From positions 1 through 21,979 of the forward strand of contig JACCZA010000266.1 in assembly GCA_013696185.1 (NCBI GenBank): 21,979 nucleotides of DNA. Reading direction: 5' to 3'. Numbering within the stretch: the first letter of the stretch is position 1; each line of letters starts with the position of its first letter. Below, in pieces: positions 16,052 to 21,979 of the stretch. A program made the position numbers and the translations under genes. The stretch is from Actinomycetota bacterium (GTDB taxonomy: Bacteria > Actinomycetota > Thermoleophilia > Gaiellales > Gaiellaceae). The notes under the pieces were generated by a model. It ran no database searches and was not told the DNA's origin. It worked only from the letters and a program-made list of their open reading frames with translations.

Positions 16052-16954
16052 CTATGCCGCTCGGGCCTTCCTCAGCTCGGCGGAGATCGCCGGCAGGATC
16101 TCGTGCAGGTCCCCGATCACCGCGTAGTCGGCGTGGGCGAAGATCGTCGCCTCGGGATCGCCGTTGATCGCGAGCAGCTTCTTCGCGCCCTTGCAGCCGG
16201 CGATGTGCTGGGTGGCGCCGCTGATCCCGCAGGCGACATAGAGCTCGGGCGACACCTTCGTGCCGGTCTGGCCGACCTGGTCCGCGTGCGGCCGCCAGCC
16301 GGCGCTCGTGACGACGCGGGAGCACCCGACAGCTCCCCCGAGCAGCCCCGCAAGCTCCTCGAGCACCGCGAATCCCTCGGCCGACCCGACGCCGCGTCCG
16401 CCCGAGACCACGACCTTCGCCTCGGCGAGGGAGATCCCGCCGGTGCTCGCCCCGACCGACTCGACGACGCGAACCGCGGTGTCGGCCTCGGCGAGAGCCG
16501 GCGCGAAGGACTCGGTCGCCCCGGCCCGGCCGGCCGCCGCCTCGAACGCGTGCGGAGCGGCCGTCAGCAGCTTCAGCCCCTCGCCGAGGCGTGCCTCCTC
16601 GAGCAGCGAGCCGCCCCAGCGCTGCCGCGTCACCTCGTCGCCGCGCATCTCGGTCACGTTCGCGGCGAGCGGCAGGTCGAGGCGCGCCGCGACGTGCGCG
16701 AGCACCTCGTTGCCGCGATCGGATCCCGGTGCCACGACCGCGGACGGCGCCAGTCGCTCGACGAGCTGGACGACCGCCGCCGCCCAGGCGCCGGGGGCGT
16801 AGGAGCCGTCGACCTGCGCGACGTGCAGCACATCGACGGGAGCATCCGCCGGGCCGATCGAGATGCCCTGCACGGGCCCACCGAGCGAGCGCGCGAGCGT
16901 GACCGCCTGGAGCGCGAGCTCGTCGTCCGGCTCGATCAGGACGAGCACGCTCAC
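16052..16954 (-). CDS. etfA: Electron transfer flavoprotein alpha subunit
   Basis: FAD-carrying subunit of ETF, which accepts electrons from the dimethylglycine dehydrogenase-type enzyme encoded upstream. The 300-residue product has the FAD-binding C-terminal domain with SGGRG (184-188), GQTGTKVSPELYVACG (228-243), ISGATQH (244-250) and LAINGDPEATIF (261-272). The N-terminal alpha/beta domain is rather short. The GTG at 16954 has GGAG about 9 bases upstream. It lies 31 bases after etfB, and the TAG stop is 26 bases before the membrane Fe-S gene. Confidence 0.95.
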   Translation of the reverse strand: MSVLVLIEPDDELALQAVTLARSLGGPVQGISIGPADAPVDVLHVAQVDGSYAPGAWAAAVVQLVERLAPSAVVAPGSDRGNEVLAHVAARLDLPLAANVTEMRGDEVTRQRWGGSLLEEARLGEGLKLLTAAPHAFEAAAGRAGATESFAPALAEADTAVRVVESVGASTGGISLAEAKVVVSGGRGVGSAEGFAVLEELAGLLGGAVGCSRVVTSAGWRPHADQVGQTGTKVSPELYVACGISGATQHIAGCKGAKKLLAINGDPEATIFAHADYAVIGDLHEILPAISAELRKARAA

Positions 16955-16985
16955 GCGCGAGCTCCAGACGTCGACTGCAGGCGCC

Positions 16986-17735
16986 TCACGCGACCCCCAG
17001 CCGCCGCATGATCTCGACGACCGCCGGGGCCGCCTCGGGGCCTCGCCCCAGGATCTCCGCCTGCTTGCCCCTGCCCGCCGGCACGACGAGGCGCAGCTTC
17101 TGGAGCCTCGACGGCGGCCGCCCGACCGCCTGCGCAGCCACCGGCTTGCGGTTGGCGCGCAGCTTCGCGGGCACGGACGGGTAGCGCGGCAGGTTCAGTC
17201 CCTCCTTGACCGTCACGATCGCCGGCAGCCCCACCTCGTAGACATCTCGCCCGGAGGCGGTCTCCTGCTCGGCGCGGGCTCGCCCGTCGGAGACGACCAG
17301 GCCCTTCAGGCCGGTCACGATCGGAAGCCCGAGCGCGTACGCGACGCGGATGCCGACCTGGTAGTTGCCGGCGTCCGCCGACTCGTTGCCGAAGACGATC
17401 AGGTCGAACGGCGCTTCTGCACGGATCGCCTCGACGAGGGCGGCCGCCGTGGCCTGAGCGTCCCACTCCTCGTCGCTGACGAGGTGAATGCCGCGGTCCG
17501 CGCCGATCGCCATGCACTCCCGCAGCTGCTCCTCCGCCTCCGCCGGCCCGAGCGTCAGCACGACGACCTCTCCACCCTGGGCCTCGACAATCCGGACCGC
17601 CTCCTCGACCCCGCACTCCTCGTGGGGCGAGATCGTGAAGCCGAGGTGACGCGTCTGGATCGCCTGGCCGTCATCGGTGAGGACGATCCGGCCGCCCGTG
17701 ATCGGGACGCGCTTGACCGCGACGAGGATCCTCAT
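16986..17735 (-). CDS. etfB: Electron transfer flavoprotein beta subunit
   Basis: AMP-binding subunit of ETF. The 249-residue product begins MRILVAVKRVP, and has SPHEECGVEEAVRI (36-49), IVFGNESADAGNYQVG (113-128), and the family signature region IVTVKEGLNLPRYPSVPAKL (173-192). The ATG at 17735 is 13 bases after the dehydrogenase stop; the longer open frame upstream lies inside that gene. The gene order dehydrogenase-etfB-etfA-membrane Fe-S protein describes a complete route from substrate to quinone. Confidence 0.95.
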   Translation of the reverse strand: MRILVAVKRVPITGGRIVLTDDGQAIQTRHLGFTISPHEECGVEEAVRIVEAQGGEVVVLTLGPAEAEEQLRECMAIGADRGIHLVSDEEWDAQATAAALVEAIRAEAPFDLIVFGNESADAGNYQVGIRVAYALGLPIVTGLKGLVVSDGRARAEQETASGRDVYEVGLPAIVTVKEGLNLPRYPSVPAKLRANRKPVAAQAVGRPPSRLQKLRLVVPAGRGKQAEILGRGPEAAPAVVEIMRRLGVA

Positions 17736-17748
17736 GGCGCGAGCGGGC

Positions 17749-20274
17749 TCACGAGCGCACCCTCGCATTCTCCGGGTCGAAGACGGAGGTGGAGTCGTCG
17801 GTCGCGACGGTGACGGGGTAGTGCTCGCCCATGAACTCGACCAGCAGCTCCTCGCCGACGACCGCGCGCTCCGGCGGCAGGTACGCGAGGAGGATGTGCT
17901 TGCCGATCGACGGGCCCGCACCCGCGCTCGTGACGAACGAGCGGCGGTCCCGCGCGTCGACGAGCGGCTCTCCGCTCTTCGACAGCACCGGCTCGCGGCC
18001 GAGCATGTAGCGCTTCGTCCCGTCCTTCGAGCTGTGGTCGTCGACGGTGAGCGTGCAGAGCACCGCGACGGGGTCGGACTCGCGGTGCCGCACGTGCGCG
18101 TCCTTGCCGACGAAGTCGGGCGCCTTCACCGTGCCCCAGGCCATGCCTGCCTCGATCACGTCGTAGTCGGCGTCGAGCTCGAAGCCGAAGGCGCGGTAGC
18201 ACTTCTCCAGCCGGCCCGTGGTGCCGTAGACGCCGATCCCGGCGGGCACGACGCCGTGCGGCCGGCCGGCCTCCCAGACGAGGTCCCAGAGCTTCGCGCC
18301 CTGCTCGATCGGCACGTACAGCTCCCACCCGAGCTCGCCGACGTACGAGATGCGCGAGGCGAGCACGCGCAGGGAGTCGAGCTCGATCGTGCGGCAGGTC
18401 GCGAACGGGAAGCTCTCGTTCGAGACGTCGTCGCTGGTGAGGCTCGAGAGGATGTCGCGGGCGCGGGGCCCCCAGAGACCGAGGGTGGTGAACGCGGACG
18501 TGAGATCGGCGATCTGCGCGCTCCCGTCGGCCGGCAGGTGGTCTCGGAACCACTTCAGGTCGGCCATGCCGTGCGCGCCGCCCGTGACGACGCGGAAGCG
18601 CTCGTCGCCGAGCCGCATCACCGTCAGGTCGCTCTTGAACGTGCCGCTCGGAGAGAGCACGGGCGTGTAGACGATCTTGCCGGGGGCCACGTCCAGCCGG
18701 CGCATCGCCACCCTCTGCACCGCGTCGAGCGCGCCGGGCCCGGTGACGTCGAAGATGCAGAAGGCAGTCAGGTCGAACATCGCGGCTCGGTCGCGCATCG
18801 CGAGGTGCTCCGCGTTGATCAACGGAGACCACCAGCGAGACTCCCACTCCGCCTCGCGGCGCGCGATGCGGTCGCCGTACTCGTCCAGGAGGTCGGCGTT
18901 CGACTCGTACCAGTGCGGCCGCTCCCAGCCTGCCGTCTCGAAGAAGACGGCGCCGAGATCCACCTCGCGCGCGTGGAACGGCGAGAGCCTGACGTTGCGA
19001 TTCGAGTCCCACTGCTCGGCCGGGTGCACGATGCCGTAGGTCTTGTTGAAGCCCTCGGCCGAGCGCGCGCGTACGTGCTCCCTCGACTTCTGGCAGTCGT
19101 AGAAACGGGCGATGTCCGACGACTGGAGGTCGATCTCGGACTCCCCGCGCACGATCCACTCGGCGATCGACTTCCCGACCCCGGGCCCCTCCTTGACCCA
19201 CACGGCCGCCGCCGACCAGAGCCCCTTCACCTCCGGGGTCTCCCCGAGGAGCGGCAGCCCGTCGGGCGTCAGGGAGAGGATCCCGTTGATCGCGTACTTG
19301 ATCCCGACCGCCTCGTTCCCCAGGACGTCGGGGATCAGCTCGAGCGCGTCCTCCAGCTGCTGCGTGAAGTCCTCCTGCGTGAACGGGAACTCGGTCGGCG
19401 AGAGCGCCGCCGCCTCGACCGACGGCAGGTCCTCGGGGTCGTGGAGGATCGGGCGGTGGGCGTAGGAGCCGATCTCGAGGCCGCTCCCGTCCTGGCGCTC
19501 GTACATGTTCGTGTCCATGTCGCGCACGATGGGGAACTCGATCACGCCCGTCGTGTCCTTGAAGTGCGGCACGGGGCCGACGTCGATCATCTGGTGCACG
19601 GCCGGCGTGAGGGGGATCGAGGCGCCCGCCATGCGCGCGACGAGCGGGCTCCAGACGCCGCAGCAGACGACGACCACCGCCGTCTCGAGCTCGCCGCGCG
19701 TCGTCCGGACGCGGCTGACGCGTCCCTGCTCGACGTCGATGCCGACGACCTCCGTGCTCGCGAAGACGCTCAGCGCGCCCTTCGCCTGGGCACGCTCGCG
19801 CATGATCGTGCCGAAGCGGAGCGAGTCGACGATCCCGACGGTCGGGGAGTAGAACCCCCCGACGATCACCGACTCGTCGATGTACGGGACGAGCTCCTTC
19901 ACCTCGGCCGGCGTCAGGAGCCTGACGCCGTCGATCCCCCACGCCTTCGCCGAGGCCATGCGCCGGTGCAGCTCCTGCATCCGCCCCTCGGTGCGGGCGA
20001 CCTCGATCCCGCCGCTCTCGGTGAAGACGCCGGCGTTCCGGTACTGGCGCATCGACTCGAGCGTCAGCTGGGTCATCTCCTTCGAGTGGTCGACCGGGAA
20101 GATGAAGTTGGAGGCATGCCCGGTCGAGCCTCCCGGATTCGGCAGCGGCCCCTTGTCGAGGAGCACGAGGTCGGTCCAGCCGAGCTCCGCGAGGTGAGAG
20201 ACGAGGCTGTTGCCCACGATGCCCGCGCCGATCACGACGGCCTGTGCGGGCGGCAGGGACGAGAGCTCAGTCAC
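17749..20274 (-). CDS. Dimethylglycine dehydrogenase-like flavoprotein with aminomethyltransferase domain
   Basis: Oxidatively demethylates N-methylglycines; in dimethylglycine and sarcosine dehydrogenases the released carbon is captured as methylene-THF by a C-terminal GcvT-like domain. The 841-residue product has an N-terminal FAD domain with GAGIVG (16-21), acceptor Asp40 at the second strand end, and GGSTGHASNF (48-57). His53 there aligns with the histidine that binds FAD covalently in relatives. An FAO middle domain (about 380-430) precedes the GcvT domains (about 440-825), which show LTSDD, SYVGELGWELYV and GTTGRLEKCYRAFG. Length is close to the 830 residues of Arthrobacter dimethylglycine oxidase. 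Downstream etfBA argue for a dehydrogenase rather than an oxidase. The GTG at 20274 has no Shine-Dalgarno sequence and lies 12 bases after the GntR gene. Confidence 0.9.
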   Translation of the reverse strand: MTELSSLPPAQAVVIGAGIVGNSLVSHLAELGWTDLVLLDKGPLPNPGGSTGHASNFIFPVDHSKEMTQLTLESMRQYRNAGVFTESGGIEVARTEGRMQELHRRMASAKAWGIDGVRLLTPAEVKELVPYIDESVIVGGFYSPTVGIVDSLRFGTIMRERAQAKGALSVFASTEVVGIDVEQGRVSRVRTTRGELETAVVVVCCGVWSPLVARMAGASIPLTPAVHQMIDVGPVPHFKDTTGVIEFPIVRDMDTNMYERQDGSGLEIGSYAHRPILHDPEDLPSVEAAALSPTEFPFTQEDFTQQLEDALELIPDVLGNEAVGIKYAINGILSLTPDGLPLLGETPEVKGLWSAAAVWVKEGPGVGKSIAEWIVRGESEIDLQSSDIARFYDCQKSREHVRARSAEGFNKTYGIVHPAEQWDSNRNVRLSPFHAREVDLGAVFFETAGWERPHWYESNADLLDEYGDRIARREAEWESRWWSPLINAEHLAMRDRAAMFDLTAFCIFDVTGPGALDAVQRVAMRRLDVAPGKIVYTPVLSPSGTFKSDLTVMRLGDERFRVVTGGAHGMADLKWFRDHLPADGSAQIADLTSAFTTLGLWGPRARDILSSLTSDDVSNESFPFATCRTIELDSLRVLASRISYVGELGWELYVPIEQGAKLWDLVWEAGRPHGVVPAGIGVYGTTGRLEKCYRAFGFELDADYDVIEAGMAWGTVKAPDFVGKDAHVRHRESDPVAVLCTLTVDDHSSKDGTKRYMLGREPVLSKSGEPLVDARDRRSFVTSAGAGPSIGKHILLAYLPPERAVVGEELLVEFMGEHYPVTVATDDSTSVFDPENARVRS

Positions 20275-20279
20275 ATGGC

Positions 20280-20289
20280 TGATATATCA
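20280..20289. promoter_or_regulatory. Palindrome TGATATATCA at the dehydrogenase start, candidate GntR site or -10 element
   Basis: A perfect 10-bp palindrome overlaps the gntR stop codon and lies 5 bases before the dehydrogenase GTG. The same core (GATATAT plus YAC) recurs at 20974-20983 before gntR. It may be an operator, an AT-rich -10 box, or both. Confidence 0.45.
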
Positions 20290-20970
20290 CGTCTCGAGGA
20301 GCACGGCGCGCATCGCCGTCTCGAAGTGCAGGACGTGATCGCGCATGATCTGCGCCGCCGCCCGGCCCTCGCCCGCCGCGATCGCCTCCAGCAGGTCGCG
20401 GTGCTCGTAGACCGCGGCCCGCAGCTCGCCGGTCTGATGCAGCGCCATCAGCCAGATCCTCAGCGCGAGGGCGTAGTACTCCTCGAGCGTCGCCTCGAGG
20501 AAGTCGTTATGGGCGCAGCGGTAGATCGTGCGATGGATCCGCTCGTCGAGGTCGATCAGTCCCCGCTCGTCGCGCGCGCTCGGCACGACCAGCTCGCCGA
20601 GGAGGTCGCGGATCCCGAGCAGATCGTCCTCCGAGCCTCGCTCGGCTGCGAGCCGCGCCGCCTCGGGCTCGAGGGCGACGCGCACCTCCGAGAGGCGCGC
20701 GAGGTCGCGGACGTCCACCTTCGTGACGAACATGCCGCGCCGCGGGTAGACCTCGATCAGCTTCTCCTGCGCGAGCCGGCGCAGTGCCTCCCGCGTGGGC
20801 GTCCGCCCGATCGCGAGCCGCTCGGTCAGCTCCCGCTCGTTGATGACGGAGCCCGGTGAGAGCTCGAGCGAGACGATCAACTCCCGGATCGAGTAGAACG
20901 CGCGGTCCGCGAGCGAGGCAACGTCTCCGTCAGGCGGCGCGAGGAGCCGCGCTGAGCCTGCCCTGGCCAC
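20287..20970 (-). CDS. GntR-family regulator, FadR/FCD subfamily
   Basis: A 227-residue regulator with an N-terminal winged helix (about 18-82, including INERELTERLAIGRTPTREALRRL and LIEVYPRRGMFVT). The all-helical FCD effector domain (about 88-222) has candidate metal ligands in DLDERIHRTIYRCAHNDF and in the late HEHRD-like and MRDHVLH helices. It is divergent from fhs and 12 bases upstream of the dehydrogenase, so it probably controls both. The GTG at 20970 has no Shine-Dalgarno sequence and lies 6 bases after a TAATAT box, fitting a leaderless mRNA. The effector is unknown; a methylglycine or another carboxylate is plausible for FCD proteins. Confidence 0.92.
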   Translation of the reverse strand: MARAGSARLLAPPDGDVASLADRAFYSIRELIVSLELSPGSVINERELTERLAIGRTPTREALRRLAQEKLIEVYPRRGMFVTKVDVRDLARLSEVRVALEPEAARLAAERGSEDDLLGIRDLLGELVVPSARDERGLIDLDERIHRTIYRCAHNDFLEATLEEYYALALRIWLMALHQTGELRAAVYEHRDLLEAIAAGEGRAAAQIMRDHVLHFETAMRAVLLET

Positions 20971-20992
20971 GGAGATATATTACTCGTATCTT
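20964..20992 (+). promoter_or_regulatory. Candidate fhs promoter with GATATATTAC element in its spacer; divergent gntR -10
   Basis: On the plus strand TGGCCA (20964-20969) and TATCTT (20987-20992) are 17 bases apart, each 4 of 6 to consensus. The AGATATATTA element (20973-20982) sits between them and resembles the palindrome at 20280-20289. On the minus strand the same element gives TAATAT, 6 bases before the gntR GTG. One bound protein could therefore affect both directions. Confidence 0.4.
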
Positions 20993-21010
20993 CCGTCGCA
21001 CCCCACGACG

Positions 21011-21016
21011 AAAGGA
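21011..21016 (+). promoter_or_regulatory. Ribosome binding site of fhs
   Basis: AAAGGA lies 6 bases before the GTG at 21023. It decides that start, since the ATG two bases earlier is followed immediately by a stop. Confidence 0.75.
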
Positions 21017-21022
21017 CCGGAT

Positions 21023-21979
21023 GTGACAACGACACTGCCCTCGTCGCTTCGGATCGCACAGGAGGCGGTCCTCCGACCGATCGGCGAGGTCGCCGCGGCG
21101 GCGGGACTCGAGCCGGACGAGGTCGACGCCTACGGCCGCTACAAGGGCAAGGTCTCGCTGTCGGTGCTCGAGCGGCTCGCCGCCAAGCCCGACGGCAAGC
21201 TGATCGACGTGACGGCGATCACGCCGACGAAGGCGGGCGAGGGCAAGACGACGACGTCCGTGTCGCTGACGCAGGGCCTCGGCCACATCGGCAAGAACGT
21301 CGCCCTCTGCCTGCGCGAGGCCTCGCTCGGCCCCGTCTTCGGGATCAAGGGCGGCGCGGCGGGCGGCGGCTACTCGCAGGTGGTGCCGATGGAGGACCTG
21401 AACCTGCACTTCACCGGCGACATCCACGCGATCGGCGCTGCCAACAACCTGCTCGCGGCAATGCTCGAGGCGCACCTCCTGCACGGCAACGAGCTCGACA
21501 TCGACCCCCTCTCGGTCAGCTGGCGCCGCTGCGTCGACATCAACGATCGCGCCCTGCGGAACATCGTCGTCGGGCTCGGCGGCCGCGCGAACGGCTTCAC
21601 GCGTCAGACCGGCTTCGACATCACCGCAGCCTCGGAGGTGATGGCGATCGTCGCAGTCGCCTCCGACCTGAGCGACCTCCGCCGCCGGCTCGGGGCGATC
21701 AGCGTCGGCCAGACCTACGGCGGCGAGCCGGTCACGGCGGAGCAGCTCGAGGCCGCGGGCTCGATGACCGTGCTCCTGAAGGAGACGATCAAGCCGAATC
21801 TCGTGCAGACGCTGGAGGGGCAGCCGGCGTTCGTCCACTGCGGACCGTTCGCGAACATCGCTCACGGCAACAACTCGGTCGTCGCCGACCGCGTCGCGCT
21901 CAAGCTCGCCGACTACGTCGTGACCGAGAGCGGCTTCGGCTCCGACATGGGGATGGAGAAGTTCTTCGACATCGTCTGC
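21023..21979 (+). CDS. fhs: Formate-tetrahydrofolate ligase, N-terminal part (cut by window end)
   Basis: Catalyses formate + THF + ATP to 10-formyl-THF; in catabolism it can run backwards and yield ATP. The 319 visible residues show the N-terminal IAQEAVLRPIGEVA stretch, the ATP-binding loop TPTKAGEGKTTT (about 69-80), and REASLGPVFGIKGGAAGGGY. They also include the DLNLHFTGDIHAIGAANN segment, the DINDRALRNIVVGLGG segment, and FVHCGPFANIAHGNNS. About 240 residues are missing from the usual 550-560. The gene is the only plus-strand gene and is divergent from gntR. Its place next to methyl-group oxidation genes suggests use as the outlet or inlet of one-carbon units at the formyl-THF level. 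Confidence 0.96.
   Translation, partial: MTTTLPSSLRIAQEAVLRPIGEVAAAAGLEPDEVDAYGRYKGKVSLSVLERLAAKPDGKLIDVTAITPTKAGEGKTTTSVSLTQGLGHIGKNVALCLREASLGPVFGIKGGAAGGGYSQVVPMEDLNLHFTGDIHAIGAANNLLAAMLEAHLLHGNELDIDPLSVSWRRCVDINDRALRNIVVGLGGRANGFTRQTGFDITAASEVMAIVAVASDLSDLRRRLGAISVGQTYGGEPVTAEQLEAAGSMTVLLKETIKPNLVQTLEGQPAFVHCGPFANIAHGNNSVVADRVALKLADYVVTESGFGSDMGMEKFFDIVC

Noticed and set aside
13635..16127. 830-codon plus-strand open frame
   Set aside because: Antisense to the VOC and membrane Fe-S genes; composition is typical of a shadow frame.
17677..20859. 1060-codon open frame on the plus strand
   Set aside because: It lies antisense to the dehydrogenase and GntR genes. Its translation is low-complexity arginine/aspartate/histidine-rich sequence with no domain, as expected for shadow frames in very GC-rich DNA.

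Overview
The DNA is very GC-rich (about 70% by eye), densely coding and rich in GTG/TTG starts with short start/stop overlaps. This suggests a high-GC Gram-positive bacterium, Actinomycetota, perhaps a deep lineage such as Thermoleophilia. That placement is inference from composition and gene content. There are no mobile elements, tRNAs, rRNAs or CRISPR arrays. The visible theme is removal of N-methyl groups from choline and glycine betaine-type compounds and their oxidation on tetrahydrofolate (THF).

Layout. Nearly everything lies on the minus strand, so it reads from right to left. At the right edge, a divergent promoter region (about 20971-21022) separates fhs (formate-THF ligase, plus strand, cut by the window end) from a minus-strand unit. 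That unit holds a GntR/FCD regulator, a dimethylglycine dehydrogenase-like flavoprotein, EtfB, EtfA, a membrane Fe-S protein of the EtfD/DgcB type, and a small VOC protein. A second minus-strand unit starts at about 13.6 kb behind a recognisable promoter/operator. It holds an IclR regulator, a corrinoid protein, a MetV-like zinc/cysteine protein, MetF, a methyl-THF:corrinoid methyltransferase, a RamA-like Fe-S reactivating ATPase, a DUF1638 protein, a non-pyrrolysine MttB-family methyltransferase, a two-CBS protein, an aldehyde dehydrogenase, a BetA-like GMC dehydrogenase and a short FTCD-type cyclodeaminase. After a gap of about 150 bp come a ProV-like ATPase and a ProW-like permease, which runs off the left edge.

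How the genes may work together (inference). ProVW imports the amine. BetA and the aldehyde dehydrogenase convert choline to glycine betaine. MttB moves one methyl to the corrinoid protein, and the pterin methyltransferase passes it to THF. MetF/MetV oxidises methyl-THF to methylene-THF, and the RamA-like protein rescues Co(II) corrinoid. The dimethylglycine product is oxidised by the DMGDH-like enzyme, again yielding methylene-THF, with electrons going through ETF and the membrane Fe-S protein to quinone. Fhs could release formate with ATP formation. DUF1638 and the CBS protein have no assigned job and are the likeliest new parts. The two units have different regulators (IclR and GntR) and each has its own candidate operator.
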